Under the pieces are notes generated by a model, which was given only the letters and a program-made list of their open reading frames with translations, was not told where the DNA came from and made no database searches. DNA of 64,000 nt from Erpobdella octoculata. Taxonomy: Eukaryota > Annelida > Clitellata > Hirudinida > Erpobdellidae. Of the stretch, positions 54,294 to 64,000 are shown piece by piece (positions within the stretch are counted from its first letter, which is position 1; the number at the start of each line of letters is the position of its first letter). The position numbers were made by a program, and so were the translations under genes. The stretch lies in the NCBI GenBank assembly GCA_963978895.1, contig OZ022241.1:12517856-12581855 (forward strand). Direction: 5' to 3'.

Positions 54294-54678
54294 GTCTTCA
54301 CTAGTCACTGGCAAGGGTCCTGGTTTTAGCTGCGGCTGGTGGTGGTATTGCTGTAAGGTAATGTAAAGGTGATTGCCTATAGACTTAAAGGTCGGCAGTT
54401 AAAATCCCACAGACGTCACCAGCGTCCATAGTGATGTGGTTTAAACATGTTTTTGATATTAATGAAACAGTGCCGACTCGACCCACCAAAAAAGTCTTCT
54501 AACTTGGTGACTATTTAGGCCCGACCCAACATGTGTCACGGCAAAATGTTAACAACATGAAAATGAGCACAAACAAAACGTTCACAACTATTAGTTCATA
54601 GTGTTGTGACTTGCTGTTAAAACTGTGACGCACTAAATGCTCTGTGCATGTTAATCAACCTCTAACTGTAAAATATTA
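54294..54678. other. No gene seen
   Basis: Includes a TTTAGGCCCGACCCAAC stretch (54509) resembling the GGCCCG repeat at 25.3-25.6 kb. Otherwise featureless. Confidence 0.4.
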
Positions 54679-55844
54679 TCTATATATATATAAAAATGAA
54701 TGTTTGTATTTATGTATGTTAATGTCCTTTCTGCATTGCTACACCATTCATCCGATCGTAATGAAATTTTCACACAACCTTGAGAGTCAAGGGGAAAGTC
54801 AAATAAAAAAAAAAATTTGAAATCCGTCACAAAATGAGCGGAGCGGAGCGGGTGAGCGAGCGGGAACTATATATATATGTATGTGCGTATGTATGTGTGT
54901 ATGTATGTATGTGTATGTGCATGTATGTGTGTCTGTGTGTGTGTTTATGTATGTACTAGCGGAGATACCCGGCGTTGCCCGGGTTTTTTAGAGGTTTTTC
55001 TAATGTTTGTCTCTTTCTCTCCCGTTTCCTTTCCCACCTGCTTTCCCACTCCCGTTCGCTTTCCCGTTTTCGGTCGTTTTCCCGCTCCCGGTCGCTTTCC
55101 CGCTCCCGGTCGCTTTCCCGCTCCCGGTCGCTTTCCCGCTCCCGGTCGCTTTACCACTCCCGGTCGCTTTCCCGCTCACGTTTGCTCTCCCATTCCCGCT
55201 CACGCTTGCTTTTCCGTTCCCGCTCGCTGTCCGTTCCGGGTCGCTTTCCCGTTTCTATAATAGACAAACTAACCCACAAACATTCATATATATATATATA
55301 TATAGTCTTAGCAAATCTATTTTACGTTTTATAGGCTAACAGAAGTTATGAAAGAATGGAAAAGAAAAAATGAGCGTGAACGGGAGAGCAACCGTGACCG
55401 GGAATGGGAGAGCAAGCATGACCGGGAACGGGAGAGCAAGCGGGAACGGGAAAGCGACCGGGAACGGGAAAGCGACCGGGAACGGGAAAGCGACCGGGAA
55501 CGGGAAAGCGACCGGGAACGGAAAAGCCACCGGGAACGGGAAAGCGACCGGGAACGGGAAAGCGACCGGGAACGGGAAAGCGACCGGGAACGCGGAAAGC
55601 GACCGGGAACGCGGAAAGCGACTGGAATCGGGAGAGCAAGCTTGGAAGGAAACGCGAGCAAGAGAGAAAATCGATAACAAAACTTCTGAGCGGGAAAGCG
55701 ACCGGGAGCTGGAAAACGACCGAGAGCGGAAAAGCGACCGGGAACGCGACGAAAACGGGAAAGTGGAGAAGGAAACGGGAGCGAGAGGGACAAACATTAG
55801 AAAAACCTCTAAAAACCCCGGGCAACGCCGGGTAACCCCGCTAG
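54679..55844 (+). mobile_element. Composite fold-back Helitron, copy 2
   Basis: Clean ends: A|TCTATATATATATAAAAATG at 54679 and hairpin, 8-nt spacer, CTAG|T at 55841-55844. An inverted inner copy spans 54956 (CTAG, complement of a 3' end) to about 55306. The sequence at both junctions is the same as in copies 1 and 3. Arms of the 18-bp unit face each other. The right arm has an open frame (55348-55677) beginning [20 protein letters not shown] and continuing as RERESD repeats. This copy has the smallest central (TA)n and the best target-site pattern of the three. Confidence 0.9.
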
Positions 55845-57482
55845 TATTAAATAAAACGATTGGCCTCGATCTTGTCCTATTTGACTTAGTTAGAGTAAAG
55901 GGGCATTAATTAAAAATATACAAGTAAGATTATTTATTAAAATTTGCTTTGTTTGTCAAATGATTAAAATTAGAGAGATTTTCCTTCAATTTAATGTAAA
56001 TTCTTGATACCTGATTATTTCACATATCAAGTATGTAGAAGAATGTGGTCATGGTTTTCCTAATTTCTAGACTTATCAAAAAATTGCAAAAGTAGCCTCC
56101 TAATTACAAAAGTTTTTCATGGTTTCTTAATTTTAGCTTTTAAGTGTCTGATGACCTAACTCTATGTTGAAAAAAGGTGCTTTGTGTTGATATTGCTCCA
56201 GAGAGAAAAATACGTAAAGAAAGAAAAAGAAATAAGATGGGGATAATGCGAGTAGATTAAAAGTTTAAATTTGATTCCTTTAGTTTGGTTTTACTTAATA
56301 AAAAGTTCAAGATATCTTACAACGGGCTTTATAACGACAGCAATCACAATTAAAAAAAATTTCCGGTTCCCCCCTCTTACGAAGTTCCTGGATCTGCCGC
56401 TGCATGTTCTGTTTTATCCATTTTAACATTCTGTATATGTAAGTGGGTGTTATGTATGTATGCTAAAAATTTGCGTAACACTGCAAATTGCACTGCAATC
56501 ATCACTAATTGATTCAGTAACGGATTATCACTATATTTAAATTAATGAAAAATCGACTTAGCCCGTAATGATACTGAAAGGTTTATATTGCTTTTGTTCC
56601 TTAATAACCCATGGCTACAGAAAAGCTTTTCTCATATAAATAATAATTGGAATAATGTATAATTCCCACCACATTAAATTTTTAATGAACAGTCTAAAAA
56701 TTTCTTTTTTACATTGGATATGAGAAATAAAAAAAAATTGTATTTCATAAGAGATTAAGCTGAAAATGATACAAAAACCAATGTGAGGGACCGTTATATG
56801 TGATTTCTTGGTAAAATGTAATATGACATATCTGCTTAAACTGATAGAAAATTGTTTCTAAGGTACCACCATACAGCATACACAAATACACATTGCACGT
56901 AGGGATTCAAAATGCAGAGACATTATAACTAATCCTCAATCGCTACCATACATTATCAGATAAGTAATCAGATTATAAGCTTAGGTCTTTCGTGCATATC
57001 ATTTGACAGATCTTTTTAATAGTTTCAGTAAAGACACGACTGCTATTTAAGAAGTAAAATCATATTGTCACTTTAATTAGCCGAATTAGATCAAAGTCGG
57101 ATACAGAGCTAGGGGTTCTATTCCTATACAAGCGGGCGCAGCTTCGCCCGGAAAAAAAATAAAAACCCAACTTAAATATATTTTTATGCATATGGATTAG
57201 AATTGAAGTAAATCTGCGCAAAGTGTGGCTCCTCAACATTAACCCGAGATTCTTTATTTAATACTTAAATGACCGTCTTATCTCACTTTATCTGGGATGA
57301 TTAATTCGATACATTTCACAATATGACCATTTCTATTTGTGGATGGGACTAACTTTCCCCTAAACCTTTGTACGCTGATGGTTTGTACCTGACAGGACTC
57401 TTTTTACAAACTTTTATTACCACGTTTTTCTTAACTTGCTTTATTGTCTGTCTTTATTTCTGTCTTTCTGTTTGTCCAAGAT
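55845..57482. other. No gene; Helitron 3'-end remnant near 57135
   Basis: AT-rich. CAAGCGGGCGCAGCTTCGCC at 57130-57150 is the complement of a decayed Helitron-type hairpin end (GGGCGAAGCTGCGCCCG then CTTG). No convincing coding frame is seen. Confidence 0.45.
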
Positions 57483-58748
57483 TCATATATATATATAAAA
57501 ATGAATGTTTGTATGTATGTATGTATGTATGTATGTATGTATGTATGTATGTATGTATGTATGTATGTATGTATGTATATAGGTATTGTATTCATGCATT
57601 GCTACACCATTCATCCGATGGTAATGAAATTTTCACACAACCTTGAGAGTCAAGGGGAATCAAATATAGAGAAAAAAATTTTGAAATCCGTCACAAAATG
57701 AGCGGAGCGGAGCGGGTGAGCGAGCGGGAACTATATATATATGTATGTGCGTATGTATGTGTGTATGTATATATGTGTATGTGCATGTATGTGTGTCTGT
57801 GTGTGTGTGTTTATGTATGTACTAGCGGAGATACCCGGCGTTGCCCGGGTTTTTTAGAGGTTTTTCTAATGTTTGTCTCTTTCTCTCCCGTTTCCTTTCC
57901 CACCTGCTTTCCCACTCCTGTTCGCTTTCCCGTTTTCGGTCGTTTTCCTGCTGCTGGTCGCTTTCCCGCTGCCGGTCGCTTTCCCGCTCCCGGTCGCTTT
58001 CCCGCTCCCGGTCGCTTTCCCGCTCCCGGTCGCTTTCCCGCTCCCGGTCGTTTTCCCGTTCCCGGTCGCTGTCCCATTCCCGCTCACGCTTGCTTTTCCG
58101 TTCCCGCTCGCTGTCCATGCCGGGTCGCTTTCCCGTTTCTATAATAGACAAACTAACCCACAAACATTCATATATATATATATAGTCTTAGCAAATCTAT
58201 TTTACGTTTTATAGGCTAACAGAAGTTATGAAAGAATGGAAAAGAGAAAATGAGCGTGAACGGGAACGGGAACGGGAGAGCAACCGTGACCGGGAATGGG
58301 AGAGCAAGCATGACCGGGAATGGGAGAGCAAGCATAACCGGGAACGGGAGAGCAAGCGTGAGCGGGAACGGGTAAGCGACCGGGAACGGGAAAGCGACCG
58401 GGAACGGAAAAGCGACCGGGAACGGAAAAGCGACCGGGAACGGGAAAGCGACCGGGAACGGGAAAACGACCGGAAACGCGGAAAGCGACCGGGAACGCGG
58501 AAAGCGACCGGGAACGCGGAAAGCGACTGGAATCGGGAGAGCAAGCTTGGAAGGAAACGCGAGCAAGAGGGAAAATCGATAACAAAACTTCTGAGCGGGA
58601 AGCGATCGGGAGCTGGAAAACGACCGAGAGCGGAAAAGCGACCGGGAACGCGACGAAAACGGGAAAGTGGAGAAGGAAACGGGAGCGAGAGAGACAAACA
58701 TTAGAAAAACCTCTAAAAACCCCGGGCAACGCCGGGTAACCCCGCTAG
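57483..58748 (+). mobile_element. Composite fold-back Helitron, copy 3
   Basis: The 5' end is near 57483 (TCATATATATATATAAAAAT, one variant at the start). The (TATG)n tract after it is expanded to about 18 units at 57508-57579. The inverted inner copy runs from 57822 (CTAG) to about 58186. The 3' end has a hairpin, spacer and CTAG at 58745-58748, then T. Arms of 18-bp units; the right-arm frame 58228-58704 begins [20 protein letters not shown]. Junctions are identical to copies 1 and 2. Confidence 0.88.
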
Positions 58749-58760
58749 TATTTTATATAA

Positions 58761-59453
<693 letters not shown>

Positions 59454-59489
59454 TATATATTATATTTTATAAATATTTTATTATAAATA

Positions 59490-59644
59490 AACCGGGAGCG
59501 GGAAAGCGACCGGAAACGGGAGAGCAAGCCGGAACGGGAAAGCGACCGGGAGCGGGAGAGCAAGCGGGGAAGGAAACGGGAGCGAGAGAGACATGCATTA
59601 GAAAAACCTCTAAAAACCCCGGACAACGCCGGGTACTCCACTAG
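59490..59644 (+). mobile_element. Helitron family B 3' fragment
   Basis: 18-bp-type units, GCATTAGAAAAACCTCTAAA, a hairpin (one mismatch), and CTAG at 59641-59644 followed by T. No 5' end. Confidence 0.75.
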
Positions 59645-59841
59645 TATATATATATATGACGATGGGAAGTGGTTCAAAAAATATTAAAAGCAAAAATATA
59701 AATATGAATTTGTTTATTATCAGAACCAAAAATATAAAACGTCTATAGAATCTAGCAATAAAAAAAATAATAATTCTAAAAGTTATATTTTTGATATATT
59801 CAGGCTCTCTATACTGACAGAGGCTGGAGGACTCGCGACTC

Positions 59842-61140
59842 CTAAGAGATGCGATCCTTGAAAGCGTTTATTGTCGGGGCGTCAATTGTATATTGCGTAA
59901 GCGCATTCCGTGGAGCGACAATTCGGTTTGTGAAAAAATTGTTTCGCTCTTCGCAACCTCTGACATACTGGCGCTCCAATTTGCAGTTGTGGCCACGCAG
60001 GTTGTATGCGGTGTGACTGGCTGCTCGAGTTTGCGGAACAAAAAAGCTGACGTCGTCAATGTTGCGGGCAATTTTGAACTGCTCGATCAGGTCACCTCTC
60101 GAACGGCGGTCTTGTAGCGTTGTGATTCCAAGCTGTTGCAGACGATGTTCATAGGGCTGATGTCTTAGTATTGCAATGGACCTACTCATAAGGCGACCAA
60201 GATTGAACAGCAAATTAAAGATGTGAGCGGACGTAGGAGAGGTAAAGTGTACGCCACAGCATGAGGCTGCGGAAAGCTTTTCTGAGTCGGCCGAGCATAT
60301 GATTGGCTGATGACGCTGCTTTTTCGACCTGTGCCCGGACCTTTAGATCATCTGAGACGAGAACACCAAGATCACGTTCAACTTTTGTGACTTCGAGTGG
60401 TCGCCGCGTGCCGTCAATATGTCTCATAGAGTATTGGTGGGTTATTCTGTGTGAGCGACCGACATGCATGATTTTGCATTTCTCGACATTGAAGTGCATT
60501 AGCCAAGGTAATGACCACTCAGCTGCACGGTCATTGTCAGTCTGGAGAGATGAGATGTCGGAAGCTGACTTGATGATGCCAATGATTTTGCTGTCGTCCG
60601 CGTACATTTTAATTTGGTGTGTGATAGTGTCCGGTAAGTCGTTAATATATAACACAAAAAGTAGTGGACCAAGAACAGAGCCTTGAGGAACGCCACTGGT
60701 CACATTCTTCCACTCGGACTCACAACCTTCAATCAAAACGCGCTGCTTCCTATCTTTCAGCCACGCTTCGATCCACGTGAGTAGCATACAATAATGGATG
60801 CCGTAAGCTTTTAGTTTATGCAGTAGGCGTTTGTGAGGTACTCTGTCGAATGCTTTGGCAAAATCTGTATATACTAAGTCAGCCACATAGCCGCAATAAA
60901 CAGCCTCAGTGAGTATGTCGCGAGTTTCAAGTAGATTTGTCAAGCAGCTTTTTTTCTTGAGAAAACCATGTTGATGTTTGCTGATTAACCCGTTGACGAC
61001 GCAGTGCTGCATGATGTGTTCATGTAGAATGCCATCAATTACATTACAGGGAACAGGAGTGAAAGAGACAGGCCTGTAGTTAGATGGCTTGAGCTTGCTG
61101 CCTTTTTTGAAGATAGGGAAAACATTTGATTTTATAAATA
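59842..61140 (-). pseudogene. LINE reverse transcriptase relic, CR1/L2-like
   Basis: Minus strand from 61140: VFPIFKKGSKLKPSNYRPVS, HGFLKKKSCLTNLL, LVYTDFAKAFDRVPHKRLLH (motif A), TSGVPQGSVLGPLLFVLYIN (motif B), KMYADDSKIIGI (motif C intact), DLGVLVSDDLKV. A TAA at 60215-60217 and a small deletion/frameshift follow, then the C-terminal part YEHRLQQLGITTLQDRRSRG DLIEQFKI ends at 59842. The 265-codon RT frame is intact over its core. The 5' part is cut off where a Helitron 3' end begins at 61143, and no continuation is found beyond the Helitron stack. Confidence 0.9.
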
Positions 61141-61142
61141 TA

Positions 61143-61546
61143 CTAGCGAAGGTACCCGGCGTTGCCCGGGGTTTTTAAAGGTTTTTCTAATGCTTGTCTC
61201 TCTCGCTCCCGTTTCCTTCTCCGCTTGTTTTCCCGCTCCCGGTCGCTTTTCCGTTCCTGCTTGCTCTTCCGTTCTCGGTCGGTTTTTCCTCCCGGTCGCT
61301 TACCCGTTCCCGGTCGGTTTTTTGCTCCAGGCTGTTTTTCCGCTCCCAGACGCTTTCCCGTTTCCGGTTGTTTTCCCGCTCCCGGTCAATTTCCCGTTCC
61401 GGGTTGCTTTCCCGCTCCCGGTCACTTTTCCTCTCTCGGTCGCTTTTCCGCTCCCGGTTGCTTTCTCATTCCCGGTCGCTTTCTCGGTCGCGTTCCCTTT
61501 CCCGCTCGATCTTTCGCTCTCAGTTGGCTTCCCGTTTCCGCTCATT

Positions 61547-61587
<41 letters not shown>

Positions 61588-61747
61588 CCCCGCTCGCTCA
61601 CCCGCTCTACTCAGCTCATTTTGAGACGGATTTCAAATTTTTTTCTCTATATTTGATTCCCCTTGACTCTCAAAGTTGTGTGAAAATTTAATTACGATCG
61701 GATGAATGGTGTAGCAATTTATAAAGGACATACATACATACATATAT
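61143..61747 (-). mobile_element. Helitron, family B, 5' end lost
   Basis: Minus-oriented. The 3' end is at 61143-61146 (CTAG; T follows on the minus strand), then the hairpin CCCGGGCAACGCCGGG, diverged 18-bp units, a (TA)n and the conserved block (TGAGAGTCAAGGGGAATC, ATCCGATCGTAATTAAATTT, ACACCATTCATC). It runs directly into the next Helitron near 61747, before its 5' TC end. Confidence 0.8.
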
Positions 61748-62496
61748 ATTGCCCGGGGTTTTTTAGACGTTTACCTAATGCGTTTCTTTTTCGCTCCCGT
61801 TTCCTTCCCGCTTGCGCTCCCGCTCCAGGTCGTTATCCGTTCCCTGTCGCTTTCCCGCTCATTCTTAGGCTCTCAGTTGCCCCCCCCCATAGATCCGATT
61901 CTACATACATACATACATACATACATACATACATACATACATACATACATACATACATACATACATACAAACACACACACACACACACACACACATACAT
62001 ACATACATACATACATACATACATACATACATACATACATACAAACACACACACACACACATACACACATACATACATACATACATACATACATACATAC
62101 ATACATACATACATACATACATACATACATACATACATACATACATACATACATACATACATACATACATACATACATACATACCTACATAGATACATAC
62201 ACACATACATACATACATACATACATACATACATACATACATACATACATACATACATACATACATACATACATACATACATACATACATACATACATAC
62301 ATACCTACATAGAAACATACACACACATACATACTTTGAATAAGCAATCAGTGCCGAAATATTGTAAAAAACACATACATACATACATACATACATACAT
62401 ACATACATACATACATACATACATACATACATACATACATAAACACAGACACACATACATGCACATACACATACATACATACACACATACATACGC

Positions 62497-62529
<33 letters not shown>

Positions 62530-62728
62530 GTTCCCGCTCGCTCACCCGCTCCGCTCCGCTCATTTTGTGACGGATTTCAAAAATTTTTTTTCTATATTTG
62601 ATTCCCCTTGACTCTCAAGGTTGTGTGAAAATTTCATTACGATTGGATGAATGGTGTAGCAATGCATAAAGGACATGAATATATATATACATATATACAT
62701 ATATACAAACATTCATTTTTATATATAT
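61748..62728 (-). mobile_element. Helitron, family B, 3' tip lost, with large (CATA)n
   Basis: Minus-oriented. The 5' end is at 62728: TCTATATATATAAAAATG, then the block ATCCAATCGTAATGAAATTT. The 3' part begins at CCCCGGGCAAT near 61750, lacking the last ~20 bases including CTAG. Most of the element is (CATA)n with CACA interruptions, expanded from the (TATG)n tract seen at this position in other copies. Confidence 0.8.
61901..62452. repeat. (CATA)n with (CA)n interruptions
   Basis: Two (CATA)n blocks (61901-62331 and 62372-62441) separated by a short unique stretch. CACACA runs, ACCTACATAG and AAACATACAC variants recur, suggesting higher-order duplication. Confidence 0.95.
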
Positions 62729-62734
62729 AGATTA

Positions 62735-62894
<160 letters not shown>

Positions 62895-63109
62895 TAGCGG
62901 GGTTACCCGGCGTTGCCCGGGGTTTTTAGAGGTTTTTCTAATGTTTGTCTCTCTCGCTCCCGTTTCCTTCTCCACTTTCCCGTTTTCGTCGCGTTCCCGG
63001 TCGCTTTTCCGCTCTCGGTCGATTTCCAGCTCCTGGTCGCTTTCCAGCTCCTGGTCGCTTTCCAGCTCCCGGTCGCTTTCCCGCTCAGAAGTTTTGTTAT
63101 CGATTTTCT

Positions 63110-63761
63110 CTCTTGCTCGCGTTTCCTTCCAAGCTTGCTCTCCCAATTCCAGTCGCTTTCCGCGTTCCCGGTCGCTTTCCGCTTTCCCGGTCGCTTTCAC
63201 GTTCCCGGTCGCTTTCATGTTCCCGGTTGCTTTCCCGTTCCCGGTCGCTTTCCCGTTCCCGGTTGCTTTCCCGTTCCCGCTCACGCTTGCTCTCCCGTTC
63301 CCGGTCACGTAGTGTTTGTCTGGATTGAGCATTGCTTACTCTTATTGTTTCCAGTTTTGCTTCCCGTTGCTCAGCTGTTTCAGATGAACGGTATTGAGCA
63401 GCGTTTAATCGAAGGCTTTCCAGTCTTGCTTCCCGTTGCTCAGCTGTTTTAGATGAACGGTATTGAGCAGCGTTTAATCGAAGGCTTTCCAGTCTTGCTT
63501 CCCGTTGCTCAGCTGTTTCAGATGAACGGTATTGAGCAGCGTTTAATCGAAGGCTTTCCAGTCTTGCTTCCCGTTGCTCAGCTGTTTCAGATGAACGGTA
63601 TTGAGCAGCGTTTAATCGAAGGCTTTCTTTTTTTTGAGCATTGTATAATCGAAGGCTTTCAAGTCTTGCTTCCGCTGTTCTTCTGTTTCTGAACTTCGTA
63701 ATGCCTTTTTCTTTCTTGCTTGGAGCGTAAGTTGACCAATAGCTTTTCGTTTAGGTGGCAT
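63110..63761 (-). pseudogene. Start of a Helitron protein: 23-residue repeats into RERESD repeats
   Basis: The ATG at 63761 on the minus strand reads MPPKRKAIGQLTLQARKKKA then LRSSETEEQR, the style of the N-terminal region of Helitron proteins (recalled: short SETxEQRxxRL repeats). One base is then missing. In the restored phase come about four copies of a 23-residue unit containing SSETAEQREARLESLRLNAA, and [20 protein letters not shown] continues in frame into the 6-residue RERESD repeat. The frame is later lost where extra bases appear (cgcggaaagcgac). No Rep or helicase domain follows before the 3' end at 62894, so this is an internally deleted copy. Confidence 0.7.
63345..63645. repeat. 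69-bp tandem repeat, ~4.3 copies
   Basis: Exact 69-bp spacing (for example 63425 to 63494) of a unit containing TTGCTTCCCGTTGCTCAGCT and ATTGAGCAGCGTTTAATCGA. 69 is 23 codons, so the minus-strand frame is kept. Copies differ by one or two bases, so the array expanded recently. Confidence 0.95.
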
Positions 63762-63822
63762 AATTAATTCAGCCAATTTTCAATTTATGACGATGTTTTA
63801 AAGGAAATAGTTTTGAACTTTA

Positions 63823-64000
<178 letters not shown>

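Noticed and set aside
54945..55260. Frames reading KRPGAG, SRSRSL or FPLPVA repeats in the Helitron arms
   Set aside because: Alternative frames of the 18-bp repeat. Only the RERESD frame joins in phase to the Helitron N-terminal coding sequence.

Overview
This window is from a eukaryotic nuclear genome, almost certainly an invertebrate animal. It is AT-rich, has spliced genes with GT-AG introns, and carries very long simple-sequence arrays: (CATA)n, (CTCA)n, (TTCA)n/(TTTA)n, (GT)n and many (TA)n. Mobile DNA dominates: Helitrons, CR1/L2-like LINE relics, hAT relics and one young LTR element. The phylum cannot be told from the sequence.

Two host genes can be supported. The first is a divergent Cys-loop (nicotinic-receptor-like) ligand-gated channel subunit on the + strand. 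Its clear exons are 18247-18483 (Cys-loop), 19939-20204 (M1 and M2) and 20499-21424 (M3, long cytoplasmic loop, M4, stop). A phase-compatible candidate upstream exon lies at 11443-11584. The second is a 60S acidic ribosomal protein P1 gene (+ strand, exons 50992-51052, 51368-51562, 51656-51669) whose first exon I could not find.

Layout. 1-9.4 kb: degenerate minisatellites, (CATA)n/(TATG)n arrays and short dispersed repeats, with no convincing gene. 9.4-22.2 kb: the channel gene, with a LINE relic, a small TIR element, a ~90-bp tandem repeat and a 10-bp satellite in its surroundings. 22.2-31 kb: (CATA)n, a 30-bp repeat, two minus-strand Helitrons and a long (GT)n. 31-35 kb: a DUF4371/hAT transposase relic interrupted by a small hAT element with a perfect 8-bp target duplication, then a LINE C-terminal fragment abutting (CATA)n. 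35.7-37 kb: the first of three composite fold-back Helitrons (the others are at 54.7-55.8 and 57.5-58.7 kb). 40-47.5 kb: a fold-back repeat, Helitron copies and a three-level nest: an old minus-strand Helitron cut by a plus-strand PIF1-helicase Helitron, itself cut by a young 1.97-kb LTR element whose only ORF is a 506-residue SAP-domain acidic protein. 48-54.3 kb: an element with inverted subterminal repeats, the P1 gene, and a LINE with a mostly readable reverse transcriptase. 58.7-64 kb: stacked Helitrons, another LINE relic, and the 5' end of a Helitron coding sequence built of 69-bp (23-codon) repeats that grade into an 18-bp (6-codon) repeat.

The clearest theme is Helitron biology. At least three families are recognisable by 5' TC ends, 3' hairpins 8-10 nt before CTAG, and A/T insertion sites. 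They nest in each other and carry microsatellite tracts at fixed internal positions. One coding repeat has become a minisatellite that fills the arms of an inverted composite family. All assignments are from reading the sequence; no database search was possible.
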